This document shows, piece after piece, positions 1 through 8,766 of a stretch of DNA of 34,253 nt. The stretch comes from Pseudomonadota bacterium (GTDB taxonomy: Bacteria > Myxococcota_A > Polyangia > Fen-1088), in assembly GCA_017881245.1 (NCBI GenBank), contig JADGRC010000164.1, positions 1-34,253 of the forward strand, given 5' to 3'. The notes beneath the pieces are model-generated. The model had not been told where the DNA came from and did no database searches. It saw only the letters and a program-made list of their open reading frames with translations. The stretch's first letter is position 1. The number at the start of each line of letters is the position of its first letter. Made by a program: the position numbers and the translations under genes.

Positions 1-154
1 CCCGCCCCGCGCCAAAGGTTTGAGGAGTACGTACGAACCAAATCGCCGCGGGAAGCCGCCCAATGCCACGCTGCCTTCTTATACCCGCTGGCGACGGCGT
101 TGGACATTTCTGGCTCAGGGTGGCTTCACCGGGGAGATCGTGCATCATGAAAGG

Positions 155-1150
155 ATGCCATCGGCATTTCGGTTGCCACTTGGCGCCGGTGTTCCATTCG
201 TGCTGTTGGGCATTGGATTGGGTGTGGCGGGGGGCTGTGGCAAGGCGGTGACGTACTTCCGGGCCGGGTCGGACGCGGGTGGGCCGGACCTGGCAGGGCC
301 GGGTACGGGGGGAATGGTCGTGCCGGGCAGCGGCGGAAGCGGGACCGGCCAAGCGGGCAAGGCGGGGTCGAGGGAGAGCGGCGGAGTGGGCGGGGAGACC
401 GGATCGGGCGGGGAAGCAGGAGGCGGGGGCGGCGGGGCAAACGGTGCGGGGGGTCAAGGCACGGGGGGTGGGGCGACCGGGGGAAGTCCAACGGGGGGGA
501 GCAATTCGGGCGGTGCTGGAACCGGCGGTGGGGGCGGTACTGGAACCGGTGGCGGCGGTGCCGGGGGCGGTGGCGGTACCGTGCTTTCGTGTGCTTCTCC
601 GGTGCCGCCGACGGCTGGCGCGGTCACCGATTTTTCCGACTGGAACGTGGCGACGCAAAGATTCGGAAGCCCTGGAGGCATCGTCGGCACAATTTTTTCG
701 TACGCGGGGACGGGATCCACGGCGGCGGGCGCGGTGGATTCCGTCGCGGGCAACCTGCATCATACGGCCATGCTGGTCGCGGGGGGCTACGCGGGAGCGG
801 GCCTCTCCTTCGGAGTCTGCGCCACCGCCGCTGCATACAACGCGGTTCAATTTTCGATCGCCGGCAGCCTTGGTGGCTGCGCCCTGGAATTCCAGGCGCA
901 GACCTATTCCGACAAGAGCGCCACCCTCGGCGGGGGGTGTGTCACCGCGTCCTGCATTTTTCCCGTGCGGTCCACCCTCGCGATTTCCCCGTCGGCGATC
1001 ACGGTTCCCTTCGCGGGACTAACCGGGGGGGCGCCGAAACCGTTCAACGTCGCGGAAATCGTCGGTCTGCAGTGGCAGGTGACCAATCCCACTCAGACTC
1101 CATGCTCCGTCGACATTCGCGTGGACAACATCAGGTTTTTGACTCAATGA
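155..1150 (+). CDS. Glycine-rich secreted (probable lipo)protein with C-terminal beta-sandwich-like domain
   Basis: About 331 residues. The N-terminus (MPSAFRLPLGAG...) has a hydrophobic stretch ending in VAGGC, a weak lipobox-like site, so export and perhaps lipidation are inferred. Roughly residues 40-145 are an extreme Gly/Thr/Ser low-complexity linker. From about residue 150 a compact domain begins (C-A-S-P-V ... DFSDWN ... ending VDIRVDNIRF); its pattern resembles galactose-binding or carbohydrate-binding beta-sandwich domains attached to glycine-rich linkers in myxobacteria. Five Cys in the C-terminal half may form disulfides outside the cell. I chose the ATG because it begins the signal-like segment. 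An in-frame GTG at 140 and a TTG at 20 are alternatives; neither has a better ribosome site. Function is unknown; surface display or carbohydrate binding is only an inference. Confidence 0.75.
   Translation: MPSAFRLPLGAGVPFVLLGIGLGVAGGCGKAVTYFRAGSDAGGPDLAGPGTGGMVVPGSGGSGTGQAGKAGSRESGGVGGETGSGGEAGGGGGGANGAGGQGTGGGATGGSPTGGSNSGGAGTGGGGGTGTGGGGAGGGGGTVLSCASPVPPTAGAVTDFSDWNVATQRFGSPGGIVGTIFSYAGTGSTAAGAVDSVAGNLHHTAMLVAGGYAGAGLSFGVCATAAAYNAVQFSIAGSLGGCALEFQAQTYSDKSATLGGGCVTASCIFPVRSTLAISPSAITVPFAGLTGGAPKPFNVAEIVGLQWQVTNPTQTPCSVDIRVDNIRFLTQ
270..580 (+). repeat. Low-complexity GGC/GGG-rich coding stretch
   Basis: Nearly uninterrupted Gly codons (ggg, ggc, ggt) with occasional Thr, Ser, Ala and Asn encode the linker of the glycine-rich protein. 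There is no fixed repeat unit. The stretch creates long spurious open frames on both strands and is a likely place for sequencing or assembly length errors. Confidence 0.75.
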
Positions 1151-1183
1151 CACCCGATACCGGGTTCAAAAATCAAGTGTCAC
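1148..1183. terminator. Weak hairpin in the convergent gap
   Basis: An inner stem ACCCG-ATAC-CGGGT (1152-1165) lies within an outer inverted pair TGACAC (1148-1153) and GTGTCA (1178-1183). It sits between the stop of the glycine-rich gene and the convergent glycosyltransferase stop. No T-run follows on either strand, so a role as terminator is tentative. Confidence 0.25.
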
Positions 1184-1203
1184 GAACTGGCGAGCAGCTC
1201 GGT

Positions 1204-2829
1204 TCAATTCAGAGACCACAGCTCGACGCGAGCGCTAGGTTCCCGACCCCAGACCCATGGCAACAGCCCAGCCGAATTGTCGTAGAAGCCCGCTCCCTCC
1301 TCCATGATACGACCCCCCGGCTCTGTGTCGCTGTCGACCGCGAGAAGCCGTCCGAGCGGCCGACCCGGTTCGATTTGAAGGGATCCATACTGCAGGCGAT
1401 CGATCACCAGGAGATCACCGGCCGCCATTTGCGAACGCGTCTCGGTCGAAAGACACCGCGCACCCGCTTGTTCCATGTACCACTGGAAGCCCCAGTGTCC
1501 GGCGAACCAGACCCGCTTGCCGGCGGCAACGGCCGGTCGCACCGACGATATGGCCATGCGCCTCGCTGAAAGGCCAAAATGGAAATCTGCTCGATTGATA
1601 AGGACGCCGAGGCTCACGCCAGCGGCGGCCACTGTCGTGAGCCAGGCGATACGGCACGCCGACGCGCGCGTCGATGCGCGGCCGATCAGAATCGACGCGG
1701 CCGGCGCGGACAGCAGAAGATATTTCGCAGGAAGGTGAGCGTAAAAAACGATGGGCACAGGCAAGAGGAGCCAAAGACCGAGGAGGACCTTCTGGGGGTC
1801 GCGCTCGCGCAGCGCCTCCAGGAGCACCGACGCAATGGTCGCGAAGCCAAGCGCGGCGAGCAACGAAAGCCCTGGTGGCCCCGTGTGATGACCGCCCCAG
1901 GCGCGCAACGTCATCGTGGCAATGCCGAAGATGAACGCCAGGATCGCCAGGACTCTGCGCCGGGCGAAGGCGAGCCACGCCAGTCCGAAAGGCAGGCAGG
2001 TGACCCAGTGGATCCCCAACGCCATCGCGTTCTTGCCAACGCTGCCTGCATAAAGAAATTGCCTGATCGCGGCGATTATCCCGGTGTGCTCGCGCTGGGG
2101 ATCGCCGGTCACGATGAATACGGCCACCGTAGTGGCGAGCGCGGACGCGAGCGGCGCCCACCGCCAGCGTGAAACGATCCGGCGAAGCGCGGATCCGGGA
2201 GCAGGCGCGCCGCCGCGCAGGCCGCCGACGAAAGCAACCAAAAGAAGGCCCGCGGCGTGTACCCGAGAGAGGATCGCCAGCGCGAAGAACAGGCTGGCCA
2301 AGACGCCCTGGCGCGTCTTTCGCTCAGCGATCCACGCCAGATACTCCTCGACGGCCCAGACACCAAAGGCCATCGCGGGAACGTCCGGCATGCTGGTGGC
2401 GGCCATGCCGATCGCCACCGGTGTGCAAGCGAGCAGAATCGCGGACACGGCACAGGCACGCGCGGAGTACCCGAGGCGACGCGCGCACGCCGCGGTTCCC
2501 CAGATGGCGAGCGTGAAGAACAGGAATGTCTCCAGGTGCGCGAGGCGTTCGGGGGCGCCGGCCCGGACGATGGGCGTCAGCAGGTACGCCATTACGGGCC
2601 CGCTCGTCAGCGTGGAACTGAGCCGCTCGGGACTTGCGAACCAGACGTAGTCGAATGCGGCTGGATGCAGAGGATCGATGAGCACATGCTCGGCTTCCCT
2701 CAAGAACACGGTGTCATCAATCGTGAACGCCTTGTCGAAGAATGGCAGTAGGACAATGGCGGCGATCAACGCGCCCGGAAGCGCGGCGCGAAGATCTTGC
2801 CTCACCGCGCGACCATAGCGCCGCACCAC
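1204..2829 (-). CDS. GT39-like integral membrane glycosyltransferase
   Basis: 541 residues with many hydrophobic helices. It has the GT-C/ArnT-PMT (glycosyltransferase family 39) layout: a first helix (about residues 18-32), then an acidic pair in the first external loop (IDD, residues 37-39), and a second acidic site in a later loop (SMPDVP, residues 146-151). Family members transfer a sugar from a polyprenyl-phosphate donor on the outer face of the inner membrane. The acceptor here cannot be told. About 11 helices are followed by a short soluble C-terminus (about residues 430-541), as in other family members. The start is GTG with a poor ribosome site. The small unknown gene upstream on the same strand is 84 bp away, so they may be cotranscribed. 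GT-C fold is likely; the exact subfamily is uncertain. Confidence 0.8.
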   Translation of the reverse strand: MVRRYGRAVRQDLRAALPGALIAAIVLLPFFDKAFTIDDTVFLREAEHVLIDPLHPAAFDYVWFASPERLSSTLTSGPVMAYLLTPIVRAGAPERLAHLETFLFFTLAIWGTAACARRLGYSARACAVSAILLACTPVAIGMAATSMPDVPAMAFGVWAVEEYLAWIAERKTRQGVLASLFFALAILSRVHAAGLLLVAFVGGLRGGAPAPGSALRRIVSRWRWAPLASALATTVAVFIVTGDPQREHTGIIAAIRQFLYAGSVGKNAMALGIHWVTCLPFGLAWLAFARRRVLAILAFIFGIATMTLRAWGGHHTGPPGLSLLAALGFATIASVLLEALRERDPQKVLLGLWLLLPVPIVFYAHLPAKYLLLSAPAASILIGRASTRASACRIAWLTTVAAAGVSLGVLINRADFHFGLSARRMAISSVRPAVAAGKRVWFAGHWGFQWYMEQAGARCLSTETRSQMAAGDLLVIDRLQYGSLQIEPGRPLGRLLAVDSDTEPGGRIMEEGAGFYDNSAGLLPWVWGREPSARVELWSLN

Positions 2830-2913
2830 GGACCACGAAAGCAGCCCTTTGAGCGTGGGCGGCCCAAGTTGCTTCGCGGCGGATTCAACTCGGCCCTTGA
2901 GTAAAGTGGGCCT

Positions 2914-3438
2914 TCACTGCGGTGGCTTGCGCACCCACCACACTGGCCCACCGGTGGGACCGTCAGCCGCGCCCGCGGGCGGTTCCAGTTGTCGGTCGTA
3001 TTTGTTCACGGCGTCCCTCTCAAGGGCGGATCTGTCTGGCGGGAGCTTCGCTGCAAGTGCCTTGAGAGACGACGCGATCGCCGTCGCGCCTCCCGATGGT
3101 AGGGCGAGGGGCGCCACAAGCAACAAGGCCCAGCGGCGGTGGATGAGATACCCGCGCAGGTGGTGATCCTCGGCGCACCCACAAACCGTGTCGACGCGCT
3201 CGTGCTTTCTGAGATCCCGATACCAGCGATCCCAGTCGATGTCACCGCACGGACGCTGGTCGAACGCGTCCCAGAAGTTGAGCGCGCCCCTTGGTGAGTC
3301 CGGATCGGGATCGGCGCGGTCGTCGTCGAACAGGCCGACGCTTTGGGCGCCGAGCCCCTGGCGCAATGCCTCGAGCAAGGCGAGCACGCTCTCGCCAGCG
3401 CTCGGATCGCGGTTCCGCCAGGCTTTCCGGCTCTCCAA
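2914..3438 (-). CDS. Uncharacterised soluble protein (possibly GAF-like)
   Basis: 174 residues from a TTG start; an internal GTG (around residue 18) is an alternative. I do not recognise the family. Residues about 15-40 (ESVLALLEALRQGLGAQSVG) and the later hydrophobic strand-helix part (WALLLVAPLALP ... LKALAAKLP, about 103-135) are reminiscent of a small GAF or roadblock-like fold; this is impression only. A middle segment has a CGC and an HH pair (VCGCAEDHHL, about 84-94), which could bind a metal or be structural. The C-terminus is Pro/Gly-rich and ends in WWVRKPPQ. There is no signal peptide or membrane helix apart from a moderately hydrophobic patch. It lies head-to-head with coaBC and upstream of the glycosyltransferase on the same strand. 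Confidence 0.55.
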   Translation of the reverse strand: MESRKAWRNRDPSAGESVLALLEALRQGLGAQSVGLFDDDRADPDPDSPRGALNFWDAFDQRPCGDIDWDRWYRDLRKHERVDTVCGCAEDHHLRGYLIHRRWALLLVAPLALPSGGATAIASSLKALAAKLPPDRSALERDAVNKYDRQLEPPAGAADGPTGGPVWWVRKPPQ

Positions 3439-3633
3439 GCTGCCAAGGCTAACACGACCGCTCGTTTCGATTGAACCGATTCACGCGAGTCAACCGGCGT
3501 GGGCGTTTTGGCGGACTTTCGCAGACGGCGCGATAGGGGGGGCACGGAGGCCTTCGTCGCGCCATTCCCGTTCCATTCCCGTTTCGCGCGGTCGCGCCTT
3601 CCCGCCGCGTTTGAGGTAACGTCCCTTGCGAAC

Positions 3634-5013
3634 GTGTCGGGCCTGAAGGGAAAGAACATCGTCCTCGGAGTTACCGGGGGGATTGCCGCGTACAAGGCGG
3701 GCGAGCTGTGTCGTTTGCTGGTCAAGGCCGGCGCGGTGGTTCGCGTCGTGATGACGGACGCCGCGACACGATTCATCACACCCCTGACGATGCAGACGCT
3801 ATCGGCGAGTCACGTCGCCCGCGATTTGTTCGACGCCGACGAAGAAGCGCGGATTGGACACATACGCCTCGGTGACGAGGCCGATCTGATCATCGTCGCG
3901 CCCGCCACCGCCGACGCGATCGCGCGATTCGCGGCGGGGACGGCGGGGGATTTGTTGGCGGCCGTGGTTCTGGCCAGTCGGTCTCCCGTCTTGCTCGCGC
4001 CGGCGATGAACGTGAACATGTGGCAGAACCCGTTGACCCAACAGAACCTGGGACGCCTATTGGGTTTGTCTCGCTTCAAAACGGTTGGCCCCGACGCTGG
4101 CGATCTGGCGTGTGGCTGGGTGGGGGAGGGACGTCTCATCGACCCCACGGAGATCGTGGCGGCCGCGGAGCGCCTGGTGGCGCCGGGGGATCTGGCGGGT
4201 CGAAGGATCGTGGTCACGGCCGGGCCCACCTTCGAACCGATTGATGACGTGCGCTTCTTGGGCAACCGGTCGTCGGGGAAGATGGGATTCGCTATGGCGC
4301 AAGCGGCGGCGCGGCGCGGCGCCAGCGTTATCCTGATAGCGGGACCGGTCGCGCTCGGCACTCCGCCAGGTGGTGGCATCCTACGCCAAGACGTCCAGAC
4401 CGCCGCCGAGATGCGAGTGGCGCTGATTGCGGCGGCGGCGCGGGCGGACGTCGTTGTGATGGCTGCGGCCGTCGCCGATTTCAAACCGGCTTCGCGAGCC
4501 GAGGGCAAGCTGTCGCGGCGTTCCGTGGCGGGGGTCGTGGCGCACGCGGGAACACGCGCTCGGGCGACGACGATGTCGTTGGCTCTGGTCGCCAATCCCG
4601 ACCTTCTGGCCGAGATTTCTCGGGGGCGTCGTGGTGGACGGCCTTGGCTGGTGGGTTTTGCCGCCGAGGTGACCGCCGACGCCCAAGAACTGGTGAAGCG
4701 CGCCATCCGGAAGCTGTCGGAAAAGGATTGTGATGTCATAATCGCCAACGATGTCGGCACAGCCGGAACCGGCTTTGGAGGCGATGAGAACGCCGTGACC
4801 CTGGTGTTTCCGGGCGGCGCGTCGGAGGTTCTGCCACGTGCCCCCAAGATCGTGCTCGCGGACGCCATCTGGGATCGGCTGGCCGGCCGAATACCGAATC
4901 GCGCCCGGTCCGGATCTGGGCGGCGGGTCGACGGCGCTGTGTCCGGACGCCGTGCCGCCGCCGTTCGCGCACCGGGGCCGCGCGTTGCGCAGACAAGGGG
5001 CCGTCGTGCCTGA
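3634..5013 (+). CDS. coaBC: Bifunctional CoaBC: phosphopantothenoylcysteine synthetase/decarboxylase
   Basis: Catalyses two steps of coenzyme A synthesis: CTP-dependent joining of cysteine to 4'-phosphopantothenate (CoaB), then FMN-dependent decarboxylation (CoaC). The CoaC half (residues 1-185) has VTGGIAAYK (13-21), catalytic H76 in GHIRL, APAMN (122-126) and C160 in LACGWVGEGRL, matching E. coli H75, N125 and C158. The CoaB half (about 190-420) has VTAGPTFEPIDDVRFLGNRSSGKMG with N211, AAAVADFKP (277-285) and K292, then ANDV and GFGGDENAV. Two oddities are an extra Ala/Arg-rich segment of about 14 residues between K292 and NPDLL, and an Arg-rich tail of about 40 residues after the usual end. 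The GTG start is chosen because homology begins at SGLKGKNIVLGVTGG; a GAGGTAA lies 15-21 bp upstream. It overlaps the next gene by 8 bp. Confidence 0.95.
   Translation: MSGLKGKNIVLGVTGGIAAYKAGELCRLLVKAGAVVRVVMTDAATRFITPLTMQTLSASHVARDLFDADEEARIGHIRLGDEADLIIVAPATADAIARFAAGTAGDLLAAVVLASRSPVLLAPAMNVNMWQNPLTQQNLGRLLGLSRFKTVGPDAGDLACGWVGEGRLIDPTEIVAAAERLVAPGDLAGRRIVVTAGPTFEPIDDVRFLGNRSSGKMGFAMAQAAARRGASVILIAGPVALGTPPGGGILRQDVQTAAEMRVALIAAAARADVVVMAAAVADFKPASRAEGKLSRRSVAGVVAHAGTRARATTMSLALVANPDLLAEISRGRRGGRPWLVGFAAEVTADAQELVKRAIRKLSEKDCDVIIANDVGTAGTGFGGDENAVTLVFPGGASEVLPRAPKIVLADAIWDRLAGRIPNRARSGSGRRVDGAVSGRRAAAVRAPGPRVAQTRGRRA
4995..5000 (+). promoter_or_regulatory. Ribosome binding site inside the end of coaBC
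   Basis: AAGGGG ends five bases before a GTG at 5006, inside the last codons of coaBC. It fixes the start of the next gene and supports translational coupling between the two. Confidence 0.6.
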
Positions 5014-6034
5014 TCCGATTCTGAAAACCTCAGCCGCTCAGGCGGTTCCGCACTTCGAACGCGCCGCTGCGGGCCTGGCGCTCAGACAGATTTCGAAAGG
5101 ATCGACGCGCGGCAACGTCGCCCCGTGGCCGGGATGCGCGGACCAGGATTTCCACGGAACACTGGCGTCGATCTGGGTCTGGGCCCGCCATCAGGCTCTC
5201 TCCGGTGACGGACGATTCGCGGGGAACCGGGAGGCCGCCTGGTCATTTGTCGCCGGCGCCAGGCGCTATTTCATTCCCGAGGCGATCGGACCCGATGCCG
5301 GCGACGAGGCGGCCTACGACTGCGCGATGGTGCTTCGGGCCGCGATCGGGGAGCGGGGAATCGGGGGTGGCGCGGGCGCTCCGGGGGATCTGGTCGAAGG
5401 GGCGGCCCGCGTTCTGGCCGCATACCTCGTCGATCTGGACGACCTGTCGGGCCGGGATTTTCAGGATCCGGGTTTCGCGGCTTGGAACCTGATCGACCAC
5501 GCGCGCGCCGTCGAGGACCGCGGGCTCCTGTCGGCTGGACGAAAATTCGTGGAACGCGCGTTCGGGATGAAGGCACCACCCGCCTTTGTTTCAGAGCCCC
5601 AGTCCGTCGGACGGTTGTTCGACTTTTCGTCGACCACGGCCACCCGCGTTCTGGCGATCATCGCGAGCGAAGGAAACACGCCTTTCGTGGGGGCGTGGCT
5701 GCGTGAACGCGTCATGGTCGCGGTCCCCGCCGGATTCGCGCCTCGCTCGCGCGATGAGAACTGCTGGAACGCGTGCGTGGCGGCGGTCCTGGGACGCGCA
5801 TATGTCGTCTCGACCGATCCGATGTTCCTCGAGACCTACCGGATGATTTGCGGCGAGCTCGGCCGTCGCGACGCCCAGTCGGATGGAGGCCTCGGTCGTG
5901 GCGGCGCGGAGGGCGTCGTCCCGGCGGGTCCCGATACGCTGGCGACGTTTTATTACGCCCTGGCGACCGATGCCTTGGTCCGCGCCGACGGAGCCGTCTC
6001 CGATATCGCCTCTCGCAACGCGCATGGACGATAG
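5006..6034 (+). CDS. Uncharacterised helical protein between coaBC and the uracil-DNA glycosylase
   Basis: 342 residues, no signal peptide, no clear membrane helix. I do not recognise the family. It is mostly alpha-helical with many Trp and aromatic residues. An N-terminal segment with CADQDFHGTLASIWVWARH (about residues 39-57), then WSFVAGARRYFIP and several Ala-rich helices, is reminiscent of an alpha/alpha-toroid, but no catalytic signature could be identified. Cys and His/Asp residues at CADQDFH and DENCWNACVA (about 249-258) are candidates for functional sites. The GTG start is supported by the AAGGGG ribosome site. It overlaps coaBC by 8 bp and the glycosylase by 11 bp, so the three genes are almost certainly one transcript. 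Confidence 0.75.
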   Translation: MPDPILKTSAAQAVPHFERAAAGLALRQISKGSTRGNVAPWPGCADQDFHGTLASIWVWARHQALSGDGRFAGNREAAWSFVAGARRYFIPEAIGPDAGDEAAYDCAMVLRAAIGERGIGGGAGAPGDLVEGAARVLAAYLVDLDDLSGRDFQDPGFAAWNLIDHARAVEDRGLLSAGRKFVERAFGMKAPPAFVSEPQSVGRLFDFSSTTATRVLAIIASEGNTPFVGAWLRERVMVAVPAGFAPRSRDENCWNACVAAVLGRAYVVSTDPMFLETYRMICGELGRRDAQSDGGLGRGGAEGVVPAGPDTLATFYYALATDALVRADGAVSDIASRNAHGR

Positions 6035-6818
6035 TCGAGAGCAGCTGCGTCGTATCGTCGCAGGACTTCGGACGAACCTGGCTTTGCGTGGCCGCTCAGG
6101 TCTCGGCGGCGTGCCCTTGGCTCCGACGAGGCGCCGGCAATCCATTGCTCCCGAGGGGCCCGCCCGTGGGCGGGTCGTCGTCGCGGGCGGCGGCCCAGCG
6201 GTTTCGGCGGATGACGGTCCGTCGCCGAGGGTGGGGGGCCTCGTCGGTCTGCGGCTTGTTCGCGAGGAGCTGGGCGATTGTCAGCGGTGCAAGCTGTCCC
6301 GGGGACGCAAAAATCTGGTCTATGGCGTCGGCAACCCCGACGCGCACCTGGTGTTCGTCGGCGAGGGGCCAGGGGCCGACGAGGATGAGCAAGGAGAGCC
6401 GTTCGTCGGTAAGGCCGGACAGCTGCTGACGAAGATGATCGAGGCGATGGGATATGGCCGCGCGGACGTCTATATCTGCAACGTCGTGAAGTGCCGCCCA
6501 CCGGGCAATCGAAACCCGGAGCCCGACGAGATCGCGGCGTGCGAACCCTTTTTGAAGAAACAGCTTGGTGCGATTCGCCCGCGCATGATCGTCGCGCTTG
6601 GGAAATTCGCGGCGCAGTGCCTGTTGCGCGACGACACGCCGATCGGCCGCTTGCGCGGGAATTTCCGCAGCTACGAAGGCATCGCGTTGATGCCGACCTT
6701 TCACCCGGCATACCTGCTGCGGGATCCCAGCAAGAAGAAGGAAGCCTGGGAGGATCTGAAGGCGGTCCTGGCGGCTCTGAAAAAGATGGCCCTCGAGCCT
6801 CCCCGCGCCCCCGTCTGA
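6024..6818 (+). CDS. Family 4 (4Fe-4S) uracil-DNA glycosylase
   Basis: Removes uracil from DNA, starting base excision repair. The 264-residue protein has the family-4 motif [15 protein letters not shown] (113-127), the catalytic-loop motif HPAYLLR (227-233), and four Cys that bind the iron-sulfur cluster: C86 and C89 (CQRC), C157 ([10 protein letters not shown]) and C173 (ACEPF). An N-terminal extension of about 75 residues, rich in Arg/Gly/Pro, precedes the domain and is probably disordered. The ATG lies inside the end of the preceding gene (11-bp overlap) and has no ribosome site of its own, which suggests translational coupling. No other repair gene is nearby. The family assignment is firm. 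Confidence 0.95.
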   Translation: MDDSREQLRRIVAGLRTNLALRGRSGLGGVPLAPTRRRQSIAPEGPARGRVVVAGGGPAVSADDGPSPRVGGLVGLRLVREELGDCQRCKLSRGRKNLVYGVGNPDAHLVFVGEGPGADEDEQGEPFVGKAGQLLTKMIEAMGYGRADVYICNVVKCRPPGNRNPEPDEIAACEPFLKKQLGAIRPRMIVALGKFAAQCLLRDDTPIGRLRGNFRSYEGIALMPTFHPAYLLRDPSKKKEAWEDLKAVLAALKKMALEPPRAPV

Positions 6819-6829
6819 CGGGGCGTTTC
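6809..6829 (+). terminator. Hairpin at the end of the coaBC operon
   Basis: CCCCGT-CTG-ACGGGG forms a six-bp GC stem that spans the glycosylase stop codon and is followed by CGTTTCA. The T-run is short, so it is a plausible but weak intrinsic terminator. Confidence 0.4.
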
Positions 6830-6835
6830 AATGGT

Positions 6836-6853
6836 GACCCGGAGGGGCGGGTC
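6836..6853. terminator. Hairpin between convergent udg and pldA
   Basis: GACCCG-GAGGGG-CGGGTC forms a six-bp stem in the 40-bp convergent gap, just beyond the pldA stop codon. No U-tract follows on either strand. Confidence 0.3.
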
Positions 6854-6858
6854 TCGCG

Positions 6859-8010
6859 CTACGGAACGACCTTCTCCCGAGATTTCGGCAACGTGATCCA
6901 ATTGACCCGATCCTCCAGGGCGAGGCCAACGCGGAAGACGTTGACCTTCTGGTTGTATTGCAAGAGGGTCTCGCCGTAGCCGTCGTACCACTGCGCGTAG
7001 AAGTACGGTGTGAACTTCCACCATTCCACGAACTTTCCCTCGTAGCCGGGGCGCCATTGGCCGGCGAGTTCCAGTGCCCCATGGGTGAGATCCCGATCGG
7101 CTCCCTTCCACGCTGTCGCGCCCACGCTGAATCCACCCCACCAATTTTTGGTTGCGGGGTCATAGCCATACTCAAGGCCCAGCGAGCCATATCCGAGGTA
7201 TTTCGTGATGTCGGGATTGTCCGACTTTCCGAACGGAGGAAGCCAGGCCTTGGGTGTAAGGCTGACGTAGTTGTCAATGCCGATATAGGCCCCGACGCGG
7301 GTGCTCACGTAAAACCGATTCCAGCCTCGCGAGGTGGCTCCGTCGAGCCCATTCGATTCGTGTTCGAGTCCGGCGCGCGCGAAATCGACGAAATAGATGG
7401 CGCGCCCCGGAATCGGGACGACATCGCCGATTTTGGTGTAGTAGCCATAGAAGACCTCCGGCGCATAGTTCGACTCGACGAATGGCGACGACGCGGAGAA
7501 GTCCCAGAGTCTCCACAGCGATTTTTGCGTGAATCCGAAGTACGCGGAATGCCGGCTGGCGTTCGGCCAAAGATCGAACTTGAAGCTGTACTGGAACTTG
7601 ACCATGTGCCCCGCCGACCCCACGCCGCTGATGAAGTAGTTTTCGTGGTGACCGCTCAGGATCTGACGAAAACCGGGCACGTACATCAGCTTGCGGTCGC
7701 CTGGGAGCGGCGGCGTTCGTGGCGCAGTCTCGGTGGCTTCGATCGGCTGATCGTAACGTTGGAAGATCGGCAGGCGCCTTCGCGGCTGGATGTTCGGCAC
7801 CGCACCCTCGGCCGGCGGCGAAGCCGATTCAGCGTTTTCCGGGGGCGGTGGGATCGCTGCGGGCTGTGGCCCCCGCTCCTGTCGAAACGTGTCGTCGACA
7901 CGTCCGACCGGTGGACCGCCCATCGTCGCGGTCGCGCCAAGCGGCATGAAAGCAACGCAGAAGAGGATCAAAAGGCGCGCACCGGAACGGATCATTCGGG
8001 GGGTGGTCAT
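6859..8010 (-). CDS. pldA: Outer membrane phospholipase A
   Basis: A beta-barrel hydrolase (PF02253 family) that cleaves fatty acids from phospholipids in the outer membrane. The 383-residue protein has a signal peptide (MIRSGARLLILFCVAFMPLGATA, starting at residue 6). A Pro-rich spacer of about 80 residues follows, longer than in E. coli OmpLA. The barrel part starts near residue 105 (KLMYVPGF). Catalytic residues line up exactly with E. coli H142, S144 and N156: here H217 and S219 in LEHESNG and N231 in SRGWNRFY, with identical spacing. The FVESNYAPE segment matches the family FxxTNYxPE motif. The ATG is chosen because it starts the signal peptide; an in-frame ATG at 8055 would add 15 polar residues. 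It stands alone, 126 bp downstream of the CoA-transferase operon on the same strand. Confidence 0.9.
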   Translation of the reverse strand: MTTPRMIRSGARLLILFCVAFMPLGATATMGGPPVGRVDDTFRQERGPQPAAIPPPPENAESASPPAEGAVPNIQPRRRLPIFQRYDQPIEATETAPRTPPLPGDRKLMYVPGFRQILSGHHENYFISGVGSAGHMVKFQYSFKFDLWPNASRHSAYFGFTQKSLWRLWDFSASSPFVESNYAPEVFYGYYTKIGDVVPIPGRAIYFVDFARAGLEHESNGLDGATSRGWNRFYVSTRVGAYIGIDNYVSLTPKAWLPPFGKSDNPDITKYLGYGSLGLEYGYDPATKNWWGGFSVGATAWKGADRDLTHGALELAGQWRPGYEGKFVEWWKFTPYFYAQWYDGYGETLLQYNQKVNVFRVGLALEDRVNWITLPKSREKVVP

Positions 8011-8136
8011 GAGACGCCAGCCTACAACCGCAGGAGGCGCTTTGTCGTCCGTCATCCCGTACGAAAAGGGGAAGGAAGGCCAGCCGATCGCGAACGATGA
8101 TCGACTACGACGGCGGCCACGAACGGTGATTGACGA

Positions 8137-8766
8137 TTAGAAACGCACCGACGCGCCCGTGGATGCGCGGATGATCTCTTCAGTGACACCATCCGCGCGT
8201 TCGACGCACTTGAAATGATCCCCTGCTGGATCAAACACGCCGAGATCGGTGATCACGCGGTCCACGCAAGCGAGCGCCGTCAGGGGCAGTGTTAGGGTCG
8301 CCACCAACTTGGGTTTGCCATCCTTGGCCCCGTGGGTCTGCAGGACGACCAGGCGGCGGGCGCCCGCCGCCAGATCCATCGCGCCCCCCATGCCGGTGAT
8401 CAGTTTGCCGGGGACGGTCCAGTTCGCCAGATCGCCGTTCGCCGCGACCTCCAGGCCGCCCAGGACCGCCAGATCGACGTGGCCGCCGCGTATCATCGCG
8501 AATGACAGCGCCGAATCGAAGGTGCTCGCGCCCGGCAGCGCGGTGACGGTTTGCTTGCCGGCATTCACCAGCAGTGGATCGACCTCCTCGTCAAATGGGA
8601 ACGGACCCATGCCGAGCAACCCGTTCTCTGAGTGCAAGGTCACCTCCAGTGCCGTCGGAATGTGGTTCGCGACCTCCGTCGGCATGCCGATTCCCAGATT
8701 CACGATCTGACCGGGGCGAACCTCGGCGGCGGCGCGCAGGACCATCTGTTCCTTGGACCAACTCAC
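8137..8766 (-). CDS. 3-oxoacid CoA-transferase, subunit B
   Basis: Beta subunit of a class I CoA-transferase. It moves CoA from a donor such as succinyl-CoA to a 3-oxoacid. The 209 residues carry the catalytic glutamate in the motif [12 protein letters not shown] (E47), GIGMPTEVA (25-33) and [23 protein letters not shown]. This type includes ScoB, AtoA and PcaJ; sequence alone does not separate acetoacetate from 3-oxoadipate use. The GTG start overlaps the stop codon of subunit A by four bases (GTGA). It is the last gene of the five-gene operon. Confidence 0.92.
   Translation of the reverse strand: MSWSKEQMVLRAAAEVRPGQIVNLGIGMPTEVANHIPTALEVTLHSENGLLGMGPFPFDEEVDPLLVNAGKQTVTALPGASTFDSALSFAMIRGGHVDLAVLGGLEVAANGDLANWTVPGKLITGMGGAMDLAAGARRLVVLQTHGAKDGKPKLVATLTLPLTALACVDRVITDLGVFDPAGDHFKCVERADGVTEEIIRASTGASVRF

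Noticed and set aside
20-154. Upstream extension of the glycine-rich protein from a TTG
   Set aside because: It would place about 45 polar residues before the signal-like segment.
3006-3779. Minus-strand open frame overlapping both the small unknown gene and coaBC
   Set aside because: Ser/Thr/Arg-rich shadow that conflicts with the start of coaBC.
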